DNA of 64,000 nucleotides from Alistipes excrementigallinarum (GCA_019112825.1 DXIP01000022.1:62001-126000); one strand, 5' to 3'. Shown: positions 44,301-52,206, counted from the first letter of the stretch. Notes: generated by a model not told the origin, from the sequence alone. A program made the numbers and translations.

Positions 44301-44368
44301 CGGTAGGGCTCCCGGCTCTCGGGCAGCCGCTCTTCGGGGGTATTCTCCATGGCAGTCGGTTTAGACAT
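41363..44368 (-). CDS. receiver-domain and PEP/pyruvate-dikinase-type ATP-grasp protein
   Basis: I start at MSKPTAMENTPEER (1001 residues), just behind a promoter. Residues 28-165 are a degenerate receiver domain with no Asp at the usual phosphorylation site. Residues 176-325 form a second receiver with ILLVED (E182-D183), Asp252 (VISDVGF), a Ser switch (LQSS) and Lys310, so it could be phosphorylated. From about 438 comes a PEP-synthase-like ATP-grasp domain: GSLGGKARGLAF, then LAVRSSSKLED...FAGIYSTYM, ending LLQIRPI. Beyond that I see neither the phosphohistidine swivel domain nor the PEP-binding barrel of a true PEP synthase; residues about 830-1001 form a different C-terminal domain. It is often annotated as PEP synthase, but it probably phosphorylates something else. 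Confidence 0.8.
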   Translation of the reverse strand: MSKPTAMENTPEERLPESREPYRFMKYRIHKILLVCCSYDGYILEEDGHIESQINQEYLELNLSNPPSFTRVSSTAEALELLDEDDSYDFILTMYNVGEPDVFAFAHIVKERHPRIPIALLTSFSKDIYRRIEERDRSALDYIFCWHGNTELIIAIIKLIEDAMNAREDMLQGGVQAILLVEDSIRFYSTYLPELYKLILLQNTEFLKDALNEQQQVLRKRARPKILLATSYEEAVDLYDRYRNNLLGVISDVGFVLHRNDPSQSEKRDAGIDLCRHIREDNPLMPILLQSSQTEFEEIARQLGVGFIAKNSKTLLSQLHEYISREFAFGDFIFKDPATGAVIGSARDLKQMQEMIATIPDDAFEYHTSQNHLSKWLYSRGLFPLAAAIRRHNKSHFATREAHRRAIVNLIKDYRTLLGQGVIARFDPETYSDAVAFARIGEGSLGGKARGLAFMNSMLIKYRQYDKHEGVRILIPRSVVIATDYFDEFIRLNGLKYIISQDLPDDVILSEFVGSTVPVKLQEELRAYIRTTSGPLAVRSSSKLEDSHYQPFAGIYSTYMIPHVDNEGQMLRLLLKAIKSVYASVYFAASRAYISSSQNVISEEKMAVIIQEVCGTEQEGLFMPTFSGVARSINYYPIGDETPEEGICNVAMGLGKLVVDGGRTLRFSPSHPRKVLQTSTPELALRDTQSEVLALSLRPEEFRTSIDDAVNLHRLDLTQISTLRNARYVCSVWDRENERISDSPMDPGRKVITFNNILKYNTFPLADIVCDILRMGTEEMRCPVEVEFAVNMDVPAGQQRIFNLLQIRPIIDNQDNRPMDWSTVDTSEALIYAESALGIGAMHDLADIIYVKPETFDTLSTEHIAQELLEFNRSMREEGRSYILVGPGRWGSSDPFLGVPVKWTHISEAKVIVECGIERFEVEPSQGTHFFQNVTSLGVGYLTINPFRGDGSFRISRLDARPALREGEFLRQVRFERPLRVYIDGRSNKGIIAECPADETV

Positions 44369-44379
44369 TGTCGAATATA

Positions 44380-44411
44380 CAAATATAAAGATAAAGGGCG
44401 TGATATCCAAT
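44380..44411 (-). promoter_or_regulatory. promoter of the receiver/ATP-grasp gene
   Basis: On the minus strand TTGG at 44410-44407 precedes TATATTTG at 44387-44380 with about 19-20 bases between. The ATG follows about 12 bases after the box, so the leader is very short. Confidence 0.55.
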
Positions 44412-44515
44412 AGCAGGAGCCATTTCGTCGGTGCGTTGTGACCCGCTGCGGGCGGCAAAAGGGCGACTTTCCCGAAATGAATCGGGGGGAGCCGATGCAA
44501 ATCGGTTTTTATTGT

Positions 44516-44523
44516 TATCTTTG
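44516..44523 (+). promoter_or_regulatory. -7 box of the GNAT-like gene
   Basis: TATCTTTG, 25 bases before the ATG at 44549. The -33 element is unclear. Confidence 0.5.
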
Positions 44524-44548
44524 CGTAGACTTACGAAAATCCAAGGAG

Positions 44549-45757
44549 ATGAATTCCGATAAATATGTTCTGCAGGAGGTCACCACGCCGGCCCTCGAGC
44601 GCGAGTGGCTCGACCTCCCCAAACGCATCTACAAGGGCAACCGCAACTGGGTCTGCCCCCTCGATGTCGACATCCGCGAGGTCTTCGACCCTGCGAAGAA
44701 CGACCTGTTCGCCGACGGCGAGGCCATCCGCTGGGTGGTGCGCGACGCCTCGGGCGAGGTGGTGGGGCGCATCGCGGCCTTCTACAACCGCGAGAAGGCG
44801 GCCCTCGAGGAGCAGCCCACGGGCAGCTGCGGTTTCTTCGAGTCGATTGAGGACCAGCGCGTGGCCGACATGCTCTTCGACGCTTCGCGCATGTGGCTGG
44901 CCAGCCGCGGCATGGAGGCGATGGACGGCCCGGTCAACTTCGGACAGCGGCGCGACTGGTGGGGCCTGCTGGTCGAGGGCTACGAGTTCCAGCCCCTCTA
45001 CCGCAACCCCTACAACCCGCCCTACTACAAGGAGCTGTTCGAGAACTACGGCTTCCAGAACTACTTCAACCAGAACAGCTACATCTGGCGGGCCAACGTC
45101 TCGGAGACGAGCGCCCGGATTTTCGACCGCGCCGAGCGGCTCTACTCGACGCCGGGCTACCACGTCGAGACCATCGACATGAACAATCTGGAGGAGGAGG
45201 CCGAGAACTTCCGCCTGGTCTACAACAAGGCCTGGGCGCTCTTCTCGGGGGTGAAGCCCATGACGCAGGAGGAGGCGCTCTACATGATGCGCCAGATGAA
45301 GCCGCTCATCGACCCCAACATCATCTTCTTCGCCTATTTCAACGACGAGCCCATCGGCTTCTTCATCACGGTGCCCGACCTGAACCGCATCATCGGCCGC
45401 TTCAACGGCCGTTTCGGCTGGTGGCAGAAGCTGCAGCTGCTCTGGGAGCTGAAGGTGCGCAAGCGCAGCGACCGCATCTTCGGCGTGATTTTCGGCATCG
45501 CGCCCGAGTTCCACGGCAAGGGCGTCGAGTCGGCCATCATGGTCAAGTACTGGCACTTCATGATGGAGCAGCAGACGCGCTACAAGACGCTCGAGCTGGC
45601 GTGGATTGGCGACTTCAATCCGGTGATGAACCGCATGATTGAGACCTACGTCTGCGCCACGCGCCACAAGGTCCACACCACCTACCGCTATCTGTTCGAC
45701 CGCACGAAGGAGTTCCACCGCTGTCCGCGGCTGGGCGTCAAGCGGCGCGACGAGTAG
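44549..45757 (+). CDS. GNAT-like N-acyltransferase family protein, function unknown
   Basis: The ATG at 44549 follows a -7 box and gives 402 residues. The protein looks like a large, double GNAT-fold member found in Bacteroidetes: a first half with A-x-x-R-x-W-L-x-L-P, V-V-G-R-I-A-A-F-Y-N, and G-P-V-N-F-G-Q-R-D-W-W-G-L-L-V-E-G-F; and a second half with F-A-Y-F-N-D-E-P-I-G-F and G-I-A-P-E-F-H-G-K-G-V-E-S-A, the last resembling the acetyl-CoA pyrophosphate loop. The acceptor is unknown. About 160 bases without a terminator separate it from gcvT, so partial read-through is possible. Confidence 0.7.
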   Translation: MNSDKYVLQEVTTPALEREWLDLPKRIYKGNRNWVCPLDVDIREVFDPAKNDLFADGEAIRWVVRDASGEVVGRIAAFYNREKAALEEQPTGSCGFFESIEDQRVADMLFDASRMWLASRGMEAMDGPVNFGQRRDWWGLLVEGYEFQPLYRNPYNPPYYKELFENYGFQNYFNQNSYIWRANVSETSARIFDRAERLYSTPGYHVETIDMNNLEEEAENFRLVYNKAWALFSGVKPMTQEEALYMMRQMKPLIDPNIIFFAYFNDEPIGFFITVPDLNRIIGRFNGRFGWWQKLQLLWELKVRKRSDRIFGVIFGIAPEFHGKGVESAIMVKYWHFMMEQQTRYKTLELAWIGDFNPVMNRMIETYVCATRHKVHTTYRYLFDRTKEFHRCPRLGVKRRDE

Positions 45758-45917
45758 CTGTGCGGGGCGCCGCGCGCGGCGTGCACCGGGCCGGCCGTGC
45801 GGTGCTCCGGGAAGTGTCCTCTCCGTGCAGCTCTCTTCGGGGGCGGCCTCCGGCGGAGGATGCCGGCGCGCCGGAAAATCTTAGGAAAACGAATTGACCG
45901 AACCTAAAACAACCATA

Positions 45918-47018
45918 ATGAAAACAACCGCTTTCACCAAGTACCACCTCGCGGCGGGGGCCAAGATGGCCGAGTTCGCGGGGTACAACATGCCCATCGA
46001 GTTTACGGGCATCAACGACGAACATATGACCGTGCGTAACGGCGTGGGAGTCTTCGACGTGAGCCACATGGGCGAAATCTGGGTCAAGGGGCCCAAGGCC
46101 GAGGCGCTGCTGCAGCACATCACGACCAACGACGTGTCGAAGCTCTACGACGGCAAGGTGCAGTATTCGTGCATGCCCAACGGCCGCGGCGGCATCGTCG
46201 ACGACATTCTGGTCTACCGCATCGACGCCGAGACCTACCTGCTGGTGGTCAACGCCGCCAATACGGAGAAGGACTGGGCCCACATCTGCGCCGAGGGGGC
46301 CAAGATGGGGCTCGAGGCGGGTCCGGGCAAGCAGCTCTACAATGCCTCGGATGAAATCTGCCAGCTGGCCGTGCAGGGACCGCTGGCCATGAAGGTCGTC
46401 CAGAAGATGTGCGACGAGCCGGTCGAGCAGATGGAGTACTACACCTTCCGCAAGATGAAGGTGGCGGGCTGCGATGCCATCCTCTCCATCACGGGCTACA
46501 CGGGCTCGGGCGGCTGCGAAATCTACGTGGCCAACGAGGATGCCGACCGACTGTGGAAGGCGCTCTGGGAGGCCGGTGCCGAGTACGGTCTGAAGAACAT
46601 CGGTCTGGGTGCGCGCGACACGCTGCGTCTGGAGAAGGGCTTCTGCCTCTATGGCAACGACATCGACGACACGACGTCGCCCATCGAGGCGGGTCTGGGG
46701 TGGATTACCAAGTTTGTCGACGGCAAGGATTTCATCGACCGTCCGCTCATGGAGCGTCAGAAGGCCGAGGGCGTGACGCGCCGTCTGGTGGGCTTCAAGC
46801 TCATCGACCGCGGCATTCCGCGCCACGGTTACAAGCTCACCTCGCCCGACGGTGCGGAGATTGGCCACGTCACCTCGGGTACGATGTCCCCCTGCATGAA
46901 GGTGGGCTTCGGCATGGGCTACGTGAAGCCCGAGTTCGCGAAGCCGGGGTCGGAAATCGCCGTCGAGGTGCGCGGCCGTCTGCTGCGCGCCGAGGTGGTG
47001 AAGCTCCCCTTCGTATAG
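45918..47018 (+). CDS. gcvT: glycine cleavage system T protein (aminomethyltransferase)
   Basis: I start at MKTTAFTKYHLAAGAKM (366 residues, normal length). GcvT moves the methylene group of glycine from the lipoyl H protein to tetrahydrofolate and releases ammonia. Conserved segments include FDVSHMGEI near the folate site, GGIVDD with the catalytic Asp, GYTGSGGCE and GLGARDTLRLEKGFCLYGND. The genes for the H, P and L proteins are not nearby, so the system is dispersed. A very strong terminator follows. Confidence 0.96.
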   Translation: MKTTAFTKYHLAAGAKMAEFAGYNMPIEFTGINDEHMTVRNGVGVFDVSHMGEIWVKGPKAEALLQHITTNDVSKLYDGKVQYSCMPNGRGGIVDDILVYRIDAETYLLVVNAANTEKDWAHICAEGAKMGLEAGPGKQLYNASDEICQLAVQGPLAMKVVQKMCDEPVEQMEYYTFRKMKVAGCDAILSITGYTGSGGCEIYVANEDADRLWKALWEAGAEYGLKNIGLGARDTLRLEKGFCLYGNDIDDTTSPIEAGLGWITKFVDGKDFIDRPLMERQKAEGVTRRLVGFKLIDRGIPRHGYKLTSPDGAEIGHVTSGTMSPCMKVGFGMGYVKPEFAKPGSEIAVEVRGRLLRAEVVKLPFV

Positions 47019-47064
47019 CGGTCCGTTGTGCGGCGCCCGCAGCGGGTGCTGCCCACGCTGAGAC

Positions 47065-47104
47065 AAAGAAGCGGTCCCGGGAACCGGGACCGCTTCTTTA
47101 TTTT
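47065..47104 (+). terminator. gcvT terminator
   Basis: The perfect stem aaagaagcggtcccgg / ccgggaccgcttcttt with a three-base loop is followed by ATTTTAT. It could act on both strands. Confidence 0.92.
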
Positions 47105-47166
47105 ATACGGCATCTGCGGCGGGGCAGGATTTACGGTGGGGCAGGGTAGGGCGCTGCGGGGAGGGG

Positions 47167-47211
47167 CGCCTCGGGTCCGGACGCCTCGGGTCCGGCAGTC
47201 TCGGGTCTACG
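47167..47211. repeat. short direct repeats in the gcvT-HD gap
   Basis: cgcctcgggtccgg occurs twice in tandem with a 15-base period, followed by a third, diverged copy (agtctcgggtctacg). No coding or regulatory meaning is evident. Confidence 0.55.
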
Positions 47212-47290
47212 CCCTGCTGCCTGCCGCTGGCTGCTGCTTCTGACGCCTCGGGATGGACTGGTTCGGGGTGGAAGTTCCGGAGGGGGCGGC

Positions 47291-47920
47291 TCAGCGTCCC
47301 GACTCCTCGTCGTAGAGCCGCTCGAAGAGCGTGCGGAGCTGAGCCTCGTCGTCGAGCAGGCGGCGCAGCCGTTCGAGCGCGCGGGCGTTTTCCGTATCGG
47401 GGAGCCAGAGGCGGAGGTAACCCCCTTCGCCGTACTTCTCGTGCAGATGGGCCCGGCAGCGGGCATACTGCTCCGCGCGGTCGAGCTCGGGGCAGTGGGC
47501 AAGCCCGTACTGGAGCGTGCGGCGGAGGATGACCAGCGGCTCGATGAGGCGGTCGGCCTCGGCGACGATGCGGCCGTAGAGGTTGCGGGGCGGCTCCTTG
47601 GCCGAGGCGCGGTGGTCCTCGACGGCGCAGCGCATCGCAGCGATTTGCTCCTCGTCGAACCAGCGGCGCAGCGCGGTGTCGGCCGCCAGAATCTCGCCCG
47701 AAACCGTATGGTGGCGCTCACGTCCGGCCACAAGTCCCGTGTCGTGGTAGGCGGCCACGGTGTAGGCCATGTCGGGGTCGGCGCCCAGTTCGCGGGCCAG
47801 CGTCAGGCTGCGGTCAATGACCGAGCGGACATGCCGCCGGTCGTGTGCACGGTCGAACGAGTCGTAGCGGGGGATAATCTCCGCTTCGATGTAGGTTGCA
47901 AGGCTCGGGGTGGGTTTCAT
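47291..47920 (-). CDS. HD-domain phosphohydrolase
   Basis: Starting at MKPTPSLATYIEAEIIPRYD gives 209 residues. The metal ligands of an HD hydrolase are visible: H26 (AHDRRH), H59-D60 (AAYHDTG), H70-H71 (ERHHTVSGE) and a late Asp (AEADRLIE). Proteins of this small stand-alone type hydrolyse nucleotides or related phosphate compounds; the substrate here is unknown. A -7 box ends only 4 bases before the ATG, so the transcript may be leaderless. Monocistronic and convergent with gcvT. Confidence 0.82.
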   Translation of the reverse strand: MKPTPSLATYIEAEIIPRYDSFDRAHDRRHVRSVIDRSLTLARELGADPDMAYTVAAYHDTGLVAGRERHHTVSGEILAADTALRRWFDEEQIAAMRCAVEDHRASAKEPPRNLYGRIVAEADRLIEPLVILRRTLQYGLAHCPELDRAEQYARCRAHLHEKYGEGGYLRLWLPDTENARALERLRRLLDDEAQLRTLFERLYDEESGR

Positions 47921-47924
47921 GGTG

Positions 47925-47932
47925 CGAAGATA
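47925..47932 (-). promoter_or_regulatory. -7 box of the HD gene, adjacent to ATG
   Basis: TATCTTCG on the minus strand with just CACC between it and the ATG. No strong -33 match. Confidence 0.45.
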
Positions 47933-48028
47933 GCCAAAAATCCGCTCGCTGCGGAGCTTTGCCTCGCCGGGAGTGCGCCTTAGGGGCAAAAATTGCCTGC
48001 GTCATGGCGTTTTGCACGGGCCTTTTAC

Positions 48029-48036
48029 TATCTTTG
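48029..48036 (+). promoter_or_regulatory. -7 box of the ThrE-DUF6064 operon
   Basis: TATCTTTG, 21 bases before the ATG at 48058. The -33 element is unclear. Confidence 0.5.
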
Positions 48037-48057
48037 TCCCCTGGAAACTATTGCGGT

Positions 48058-48825
48058 ATGAAGACAAGGGCGGAGTTGAGGGAGATTGCGCAGTTTATCG
48101 CCGAGTATGCCACGCGGCTCATGGGCTCGGGGGTTCACACCTCGCGCGTGGTGCGCAACTCGAAACGGCTCGGGGCGGCACTCGGCGTGCGGGTGATGGT
48201 CTCGGCCTTCCAGAAGGAGATGACCTTCTCGGTCTACGACGACGAGAGCCGCGAGGTCTACAGCGAGGTGGCCGACATTCCGCCCCGTCCCATCAGCTTC
48301 GAGCTCAACGCCGAGCTGAGCGCCCTGAGCTGGGAGGCCTACGACTGCCGGCTGTCGCTCCCCGAAATCCGCGCCCGCTACGAGCGCATCATCACCCGGC
48401 CGCGGCTCGACCCCGTCTTCACGCTGCTGCTCGTCGGCTTTGCCAACGCCTCGTTCTGCCGTCTCTTCGGCGGCGACTGGTGCGCCATGGGCTTCGTCTT
48501 CACGGCGACGCTGCTGGGCTTCTTCCTCAAGCAGCGGATGCAGGCGCGCGGATTCAACCACTACGTCACCTTCATCGCCTCGTCGTTCACCGCCTCGATG
48601 TATGCCTCGGGGGCGCTGATTTTCGAGACCACCTCCGAGATAGCCATCGGTACGAGCGTGCTCTACCTCATCCCCGGCGTGCCGCTCATCAACGGCGTCA
48701 TCGACATCGTCGAGGGGCATGTGCTCAACGGCATCGCCCGCCTCACCTCGGCGCTGATGCTCATCGTCTGCATCGCCGTCGGGCTGTCGTGCACGCTTAT
48801 GATTGTCAAAAACGGATTGCTATGA
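48058..48825 (+). CDS. threonine/serine exporter, ThrE N-terminal component
   Basis: The ATG at 48058 gives 255 residues. The soluble N-terminal half resembles ThrE/DUF1212 proteins (FIAEYATRLMGSGVHTSRVVRNSKRLG), followed by about five membrane helices with a YLIPGVPLINGVIDIV signature. Split ThrE systems export threonine and serine across the inner membrane using two proteins. The partner gene starts within its stop codon (ATGA), which supports a 1:1 complex. The trio with the third gene is tightly packed. Confidence 0.88.
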   Translation: MKTRAELREIAQFIAEYATRLMGSGVHTSRVVRNSKRLGAALGVRVMVSAFQKEMTFSVYDDESREVYSEVADIPPRPISFELNAELSALSWEAYDCRLSLPEIRARYERIITRPRLDPVFTLLLVGFANASFCRLFGGDWCAMGFVFTATLLGFFLKQRMQARGFNHYVTFIASSFTASMYASGALIFETTSEIAIGTSVLYLIPGVPLINGVIDIVEGHVLNGIARLTSALMLIVCIAVGLSCTLMIVKNGLL

Positions 48826-49325
48826 CGCTGCTCGACCTCCTCTCCGACGGATTCTTCGCGGCGATTGCCGCCATAGGCTTTGGAGCCATCTCCGACCCGC
48901 CGATGCGCGCCTTCCCGGTCATCGCGCTGCTGGCCGCCGTCGGCCATGCGTTCCGCTTCGCCCTGATGCAGGCGGGGCTCGACATCGCCAGCGCCTCGCT
49001 CTGCGCCTCGGTGGTCATCGGCGTGGGAAGCCTGTTGCTCGGCGGCCGCATCCTCTGCCCGATGACCGTGCTCTTCATCCCGGCGCTGCTGCCGATGATT
49101 CCCGGCATGTATGCCTACAAGACGGTCTTCTCGATGATTATGTTCATGCAGAACATCGACAATCCGGCCGCCAGCAGCACCTATCTGCTTGAGATTGTCC
49201 GCAACGGCTTCGTCACCTGCAGCGTCATCTTCATGCTTGCGGCGGGTGCTGCGGCCCCCATCTTTCTCTTCAACAAACGGGCGCACTCGCTCACGCGCCG
49301 CAAAGAGTACGACAGCGAATCATGA
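48822..49325 (+). CDS. threonine/serine exporter, ThrE C-terminal component
   Basis: The 167-residue polytopic protein is the second half of a split ThrE (DUF3815-type): about five helices with the P-x-L-L-P-M-I-P-G-M-Y-A-Y-K signature at about 87-101, mirroring the PGVPLING signature of its partner. Start and stop codons overlap those of both neighbours (ATGA at 48822 and 49322), showing translational coupling. Together the two should form an amino-acid exporter. Confidence 0.87.
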   Translation: MTLLDLLSDGFFAAIAAIGFGAISDPPMRAFPVIALLAAVGHAFRFALMQAGLDIASASLCASVVIGVGSLLLGGRILCPMTVLFIPALLPMIPGMYAYKTVFSMIMFMQNIDNPAASSTYLLEIVRNGFVTCSVIFMLAAGAAAPIFLFNKRAHSLTRRKEYDSES

Positions 49326-50056
49326 ACGAACTCTTCTGGCAGACCATCGCGCGTTACAACGCCACGACGTGGCCCGTGCAGCTGGCCATTCTGGCGGCGG
49401 GCATCCTCCTCACGGTGCTGCTCTACCGGCGGCCGTCGCGGGCGACGAAGCTGGCCATGAAGCTCTATCTGGTCTTCGTCAACGGGTGGATTGCCGTGGC
49501 CTACTATCTGGTGGCCTGCCGCGAGCGGGCCTACAGCGGCGTGATGGCCTTCTTCTGGGGGGTGATGGCCCTCATCTGGCTCTACGACCTGGCGGTGGGT
49601 TACACCACCTTCGAGCGTACGCGCCGCCACGACCGGCTGGTGTGGTTCTTCTTCGCCGTTCCCTTCTGCTATCCGCTCCTCTCGCTGCTGCGCGGTCTGG
49701 AGTTCCCGGCGCTGACCTCGCCGGTGATGCCCTGCTCGGTGGCGGTCTTCACCATCGGGCTGCTGCTCGCCTTTTCGAAGCGGGTGAACCTCTTCGTCAT
49801 CCTCTTCCTCTGCCACTGGGCGCTTATCGGCTTCTCGAAAATCTACTTTTTCGGCATCCCCGAGGATTTGCTGCTCGCCTGTGCGCTGCTGCCGGCCCTC
49901 TACCGCTTCCTGCGCGAATACATCGACACCCATGTGCATGGCGATTCGAAGCCCGACGTGCGGGTCATGAACGGCCTGCTGCTGGTGATGTGCGCAGCGC
50001 TGGGGCTCTTCTTCGCCGTGACCCTCTGGCGCCAGGTGGCGGGAATGCTCGGCTGA
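49322..50056 (+). CDS. DUF6064-like integral membrane protein
   Basis: The 244-residue protein has about seven predicted helices and no export signal. The opening FWQTIARYNATTWPVQLAIL and the later NGWIAVAYYLV and IYFFGIPEDLLL segments resemble the DUF6064 family, whose role I do not know. Coupling to the split ThrE genes by an ATGA overlap suggests a function linked to amino-acid or metabolite efflux, which is inference. Confidence 0.75.
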   Translation: MNELFWQTIARYNATTWPVQLAILAAGILLTVLLYRRPSRATKLAMKLYLVFVNGWIAVAYYLVACRERAYSGVMAFFWGVMALIWLYDLAVGYTTFERTRRHDRLVWFFFAVPFCYPLLSLLRGLEFPALTSPVMPCSVAVFTIGLLLAFSKRVNLFVILFLCHWALIGFSKIYFFGIPEDLLLACALLPALYRFLREYIDTHVHGDSKPDVRVMNGLLLVMCAALGLFFAVTLWRQVAGMLG

Positions 50057-50126
50057 TTCCGGCGCGCGGCTTCTGCTCCGCCTTTTTGGCGTTTGGGACG
50101 GTCGCGCCTTCGTATTCCAATAGATA

Positions 50127-50166
50127 AAAAGAGCCTCCGACACGCGCGCGTGTCGGAGGCTCTTTT
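50127..50166. terminator. perfect 40-bp palindromic terminator
   Basis: aaaagagcctccgac and acgcgcgt in the centre form a perfect 20-base-arm palindrome with U-runs on both strands. It separates the ThrE-DUF6064 operon from the convergent rny gene, about 150 bases away, and can stop both. Confidence 0.93.
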
Positions 50167-50316
50167 CGTTGGCTCTTCCCGGGAGGATTTCATGCAGCCG
50201 GTTTCGGCGCATCCTTCAAGCCGCCGTTCGTACGGCCCGGTATGGAACGGCCCGGACGCCCTTCCGGCCTGCCGGGCAATTCCGCATCGAAACTCCCTTG
50301 GGCGGCTGCCGGGTCG

Positions 50317-51864
50317 CTACTTGGCGTAGGAGACGGCGCGCGTTTCGCGGATGACCGTAATCTTGACCTGGCCCGGGTAGGTCATCTCGTCCTGAATCTT
50401 CTTGGCGATGTCGTGCGAGAGGCTCTCCGACTCCTGGTCCGAGAGCTTGTCGGCGCCGACGATGACGCGCAGCTCGCGACCCGCCTGGATGGCGTAGGTC
50501 TTCATCACGCCGGGGTACGACAGCGCGATGTCCTCCATCTCCTTCAGACGCTTGATGTAGCTCTCGACCACCTCGCGGCGGGCTCCCGGACGGGCTCCCG
50601 AGATGGCGTCGCAGACCTGGATGATGGGGGCGATGAGCGAGGTCATCTCAATCTCGTCGTGGTGGGCGCCGATGGCGTTGCATACCTCGGGCTTCTCCTT
50701 GTACTTCTCGGCCAGCTTCATGCCGATGATTGCGTGGGGCAGTTCGGGCTCGTCGTCGGGCACCTTGCCGATGTCGTGCAGCAGACCGGCGCGGCGGGCC
50801 AGCTTGGGATTGAGGCCCAGCTCGGCAGCCATGATGCCTGCCAGGTTGGCCGTTTCACGGGCGTGCTGGAGCAGGTTCTGGCCGTAGGACGAACGGTATT
50901 TCATCTTGCCAATCATGCGAATCAGCTCGGGATGCAGGCCGTGGATGCCCAGGTCGATGGTCGTGCGCTTGCCCACCTCGACAATCTCCTCCTCGATTTG
51001 CTTCTGGACCTTGGCCACCACCTCCTCGATACGGGCGGGGTGGATGCGGCCGTCGGTGACCAGCTGGTGGAGCGCCAGACGGGCAATCTCGCGGCGCACG
51101 GGGTCGAAGCCGCTCAGGATGATGGCTTCGGGGGTGTCGTCGACGATAATCTCGATGCCCGTGGCGGCCTCGAGTGCGCGGATGTTGCGCCCCTCGCGGC
51201 CGATGATGCGGCCCTTGACCTCGTCGCTCTCGATGTTGAAGACCGTGACGGCGTTCTCGATGGCCGTTTCGGTCGCCACGCGCTGAATCGAGGCGATGAT
51301 GATGCGCTTGGCCTCCTTCGTGGCGGTGAGCTTCGCCTCTTCGACCGTTTCGTTGATGTAGGCGGCCGCCTCGCTCTTGGCCTCGGCCTTCATGTTCTCG
51401 ATGAGGATGTTCTTGGCATCCTCGGAGCTCATGCCCGAAATCTGTTCGAGGCGCACGTTCTGTTCGCGCTTGATTTGTTCGAGCTCCTCACGCTTGTGGT
51501 CGAGGAGCTGGAGCTGGTTCTGCAGCTGCTCCTTGAGGCGGTCGTTCTCGCGGCACTTGTTCTCCGCTTCGCGCTGCTGGTTCTGCAGGTTGGCCTCGAG
51601 CTGCTTGGCCCGCTGCTCGCTCTGGGCGAGCTTCTGGTTGCGCTCGTTTACCTGGCGGTCGTGCTCGCTCTTGAGCTGTATGAACTTCTCCTTGGCCTGG
51701 AGAATACGCTCCTTCTTGAGCATCTCTCCCTCGGCTTCGGCCTCCTTCACGGCGGCCTCGCAACGTTTCTTTATGGTGTTTTTCGTTACGAAGTTGGTGA
51801 TGGCTATGTAGATGCCAACGGCAACGAGGGCGGAGATGCAGGCAGTCAAAATGATGGTTGTCAT
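50317..51864 (-). CDS. rny: ribonuclease Y
   Basis: The 515-residue membrane-anchored endonuclease starts mRNA decay. There is one N-terminal helix (about 3-22), a long charged coiled coil (about 30-200, rich in E, K, Q), a KH RNA-binding domain (KGRIIGREGRNIRALEAATG) and an HD catalytic domain (RRAGLLHDIGKVPDDE...H...GAHHDE). The 6S RNA gene ends about 36 bases before its start, so the two are probably transcribed in one direction with some read-through. Confidence 0.96.
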   Translation of the reverse strand: MTTIILTACISALVAVGIYIAITNFVTKNTIKKRCEAAVKEAEAEGEMLKKERILQAKEKFIQLKSEHDRQVNERNQKLAQSEQRAKQLEANLQNQQREAENKCRENDRLKEQLQNQLQLLDHKREELEQIKREQNVRLEQISGMSSEDAKNILIENMKAEAKSEAAAYINETVEEAKLTATKEAKRIIIASIQRVATETAIENAVTVFNIESDEVKGRIIGREGRNIRALEAATGIEIIVDDTPEAIILSGFDPVRREIARLALHQLVTDGRIHPARIEEVVAKVQKQIEEEIVEVGKRTTIDLGIHGLHPELIRMIGKMKYRSSYGQNLLQHARETANLAGIMAAELGLNPKLARRAGLLHDIGKVPDDEPELPHAIIGMKLAEKYKEKPEVCNAIGAHHDEIEMTSLIAPIIQVCDAISGARPGARREVVESYIKRLKEMEDIALSYPGVMKTYAIQAGRELRVIVGADKLSDQESESLSHDIAKKIQDEMTYPGQVKITVIRETRAVSYAK

Positions 51865-51899
51865 CTCTCTGTGTTTATAATTAGGTTAATTGTGGTCAT

Positions 51900-52098
51900 A
51901 AAAAAACCGCATAGAGTTCCTTGTCTCGTTTGACGAATCTGCCGATAAGTCAAGTGTGGGGGCTCCGGGAATCGCAATCTTCCAACGGCATGCCGATGCA
52001 TGCACCCCGAAGGGTTAAGGCCTGATTTTGAAGCACCGACGAGTTGCCCCAATGTAAAAAGTGTTCAGTTTCGCAAAGCTTAAGGAATCTATGCGGGT
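51900..52098 (-). ncRNA. ssrS: 6S RNA
   Basis: The interval between zapA and rny can fold into one long rod closed by a 15-base terminal stem: ccgcataga-ttcctt near 52096-52082 pairs with aaggaa-c-tctatgcgg at 51922-51907, leaving one bulged C. A run of seven T residues follows at 51906-51900. The length (about 195-200), the closing stem, the U-tail and the zapA-6S-rny gene order all fit 6S RNA of Bacteroidetes. 6S RNA mimics an open promoter and sequesters the housekeeping RNA polymerase in stationary phase. No ORF is present. The 5-prime end is an estimate. Confidence 0.82.
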
Positions 52099-52206
52099 AG
52101 ATTTTCCTCCGAATATGTAAAAGAACGGTTTTCTATCTTGTGTTCGCTTGTCGTCTTGTGTCTTGTCGTCCGGTGGCTCTTGCCCCTCCGTCCGTTATCT
52201 TCAGCT

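Noticed and set aside
41363..44368. Plain annotation as phosphoenolpyruvate synthase
   Set aside because: Only the ATP-grasp domain is shared; the swivel histidine and the PEP-binding barrel are not visible.
44543..44551. AAGGAG directly before the ATG at 44549 as a strong Shine-Dalgarno site
   Set aside because: It touches the ATG with no spacer, so it cannot pair and position the start codon normally.
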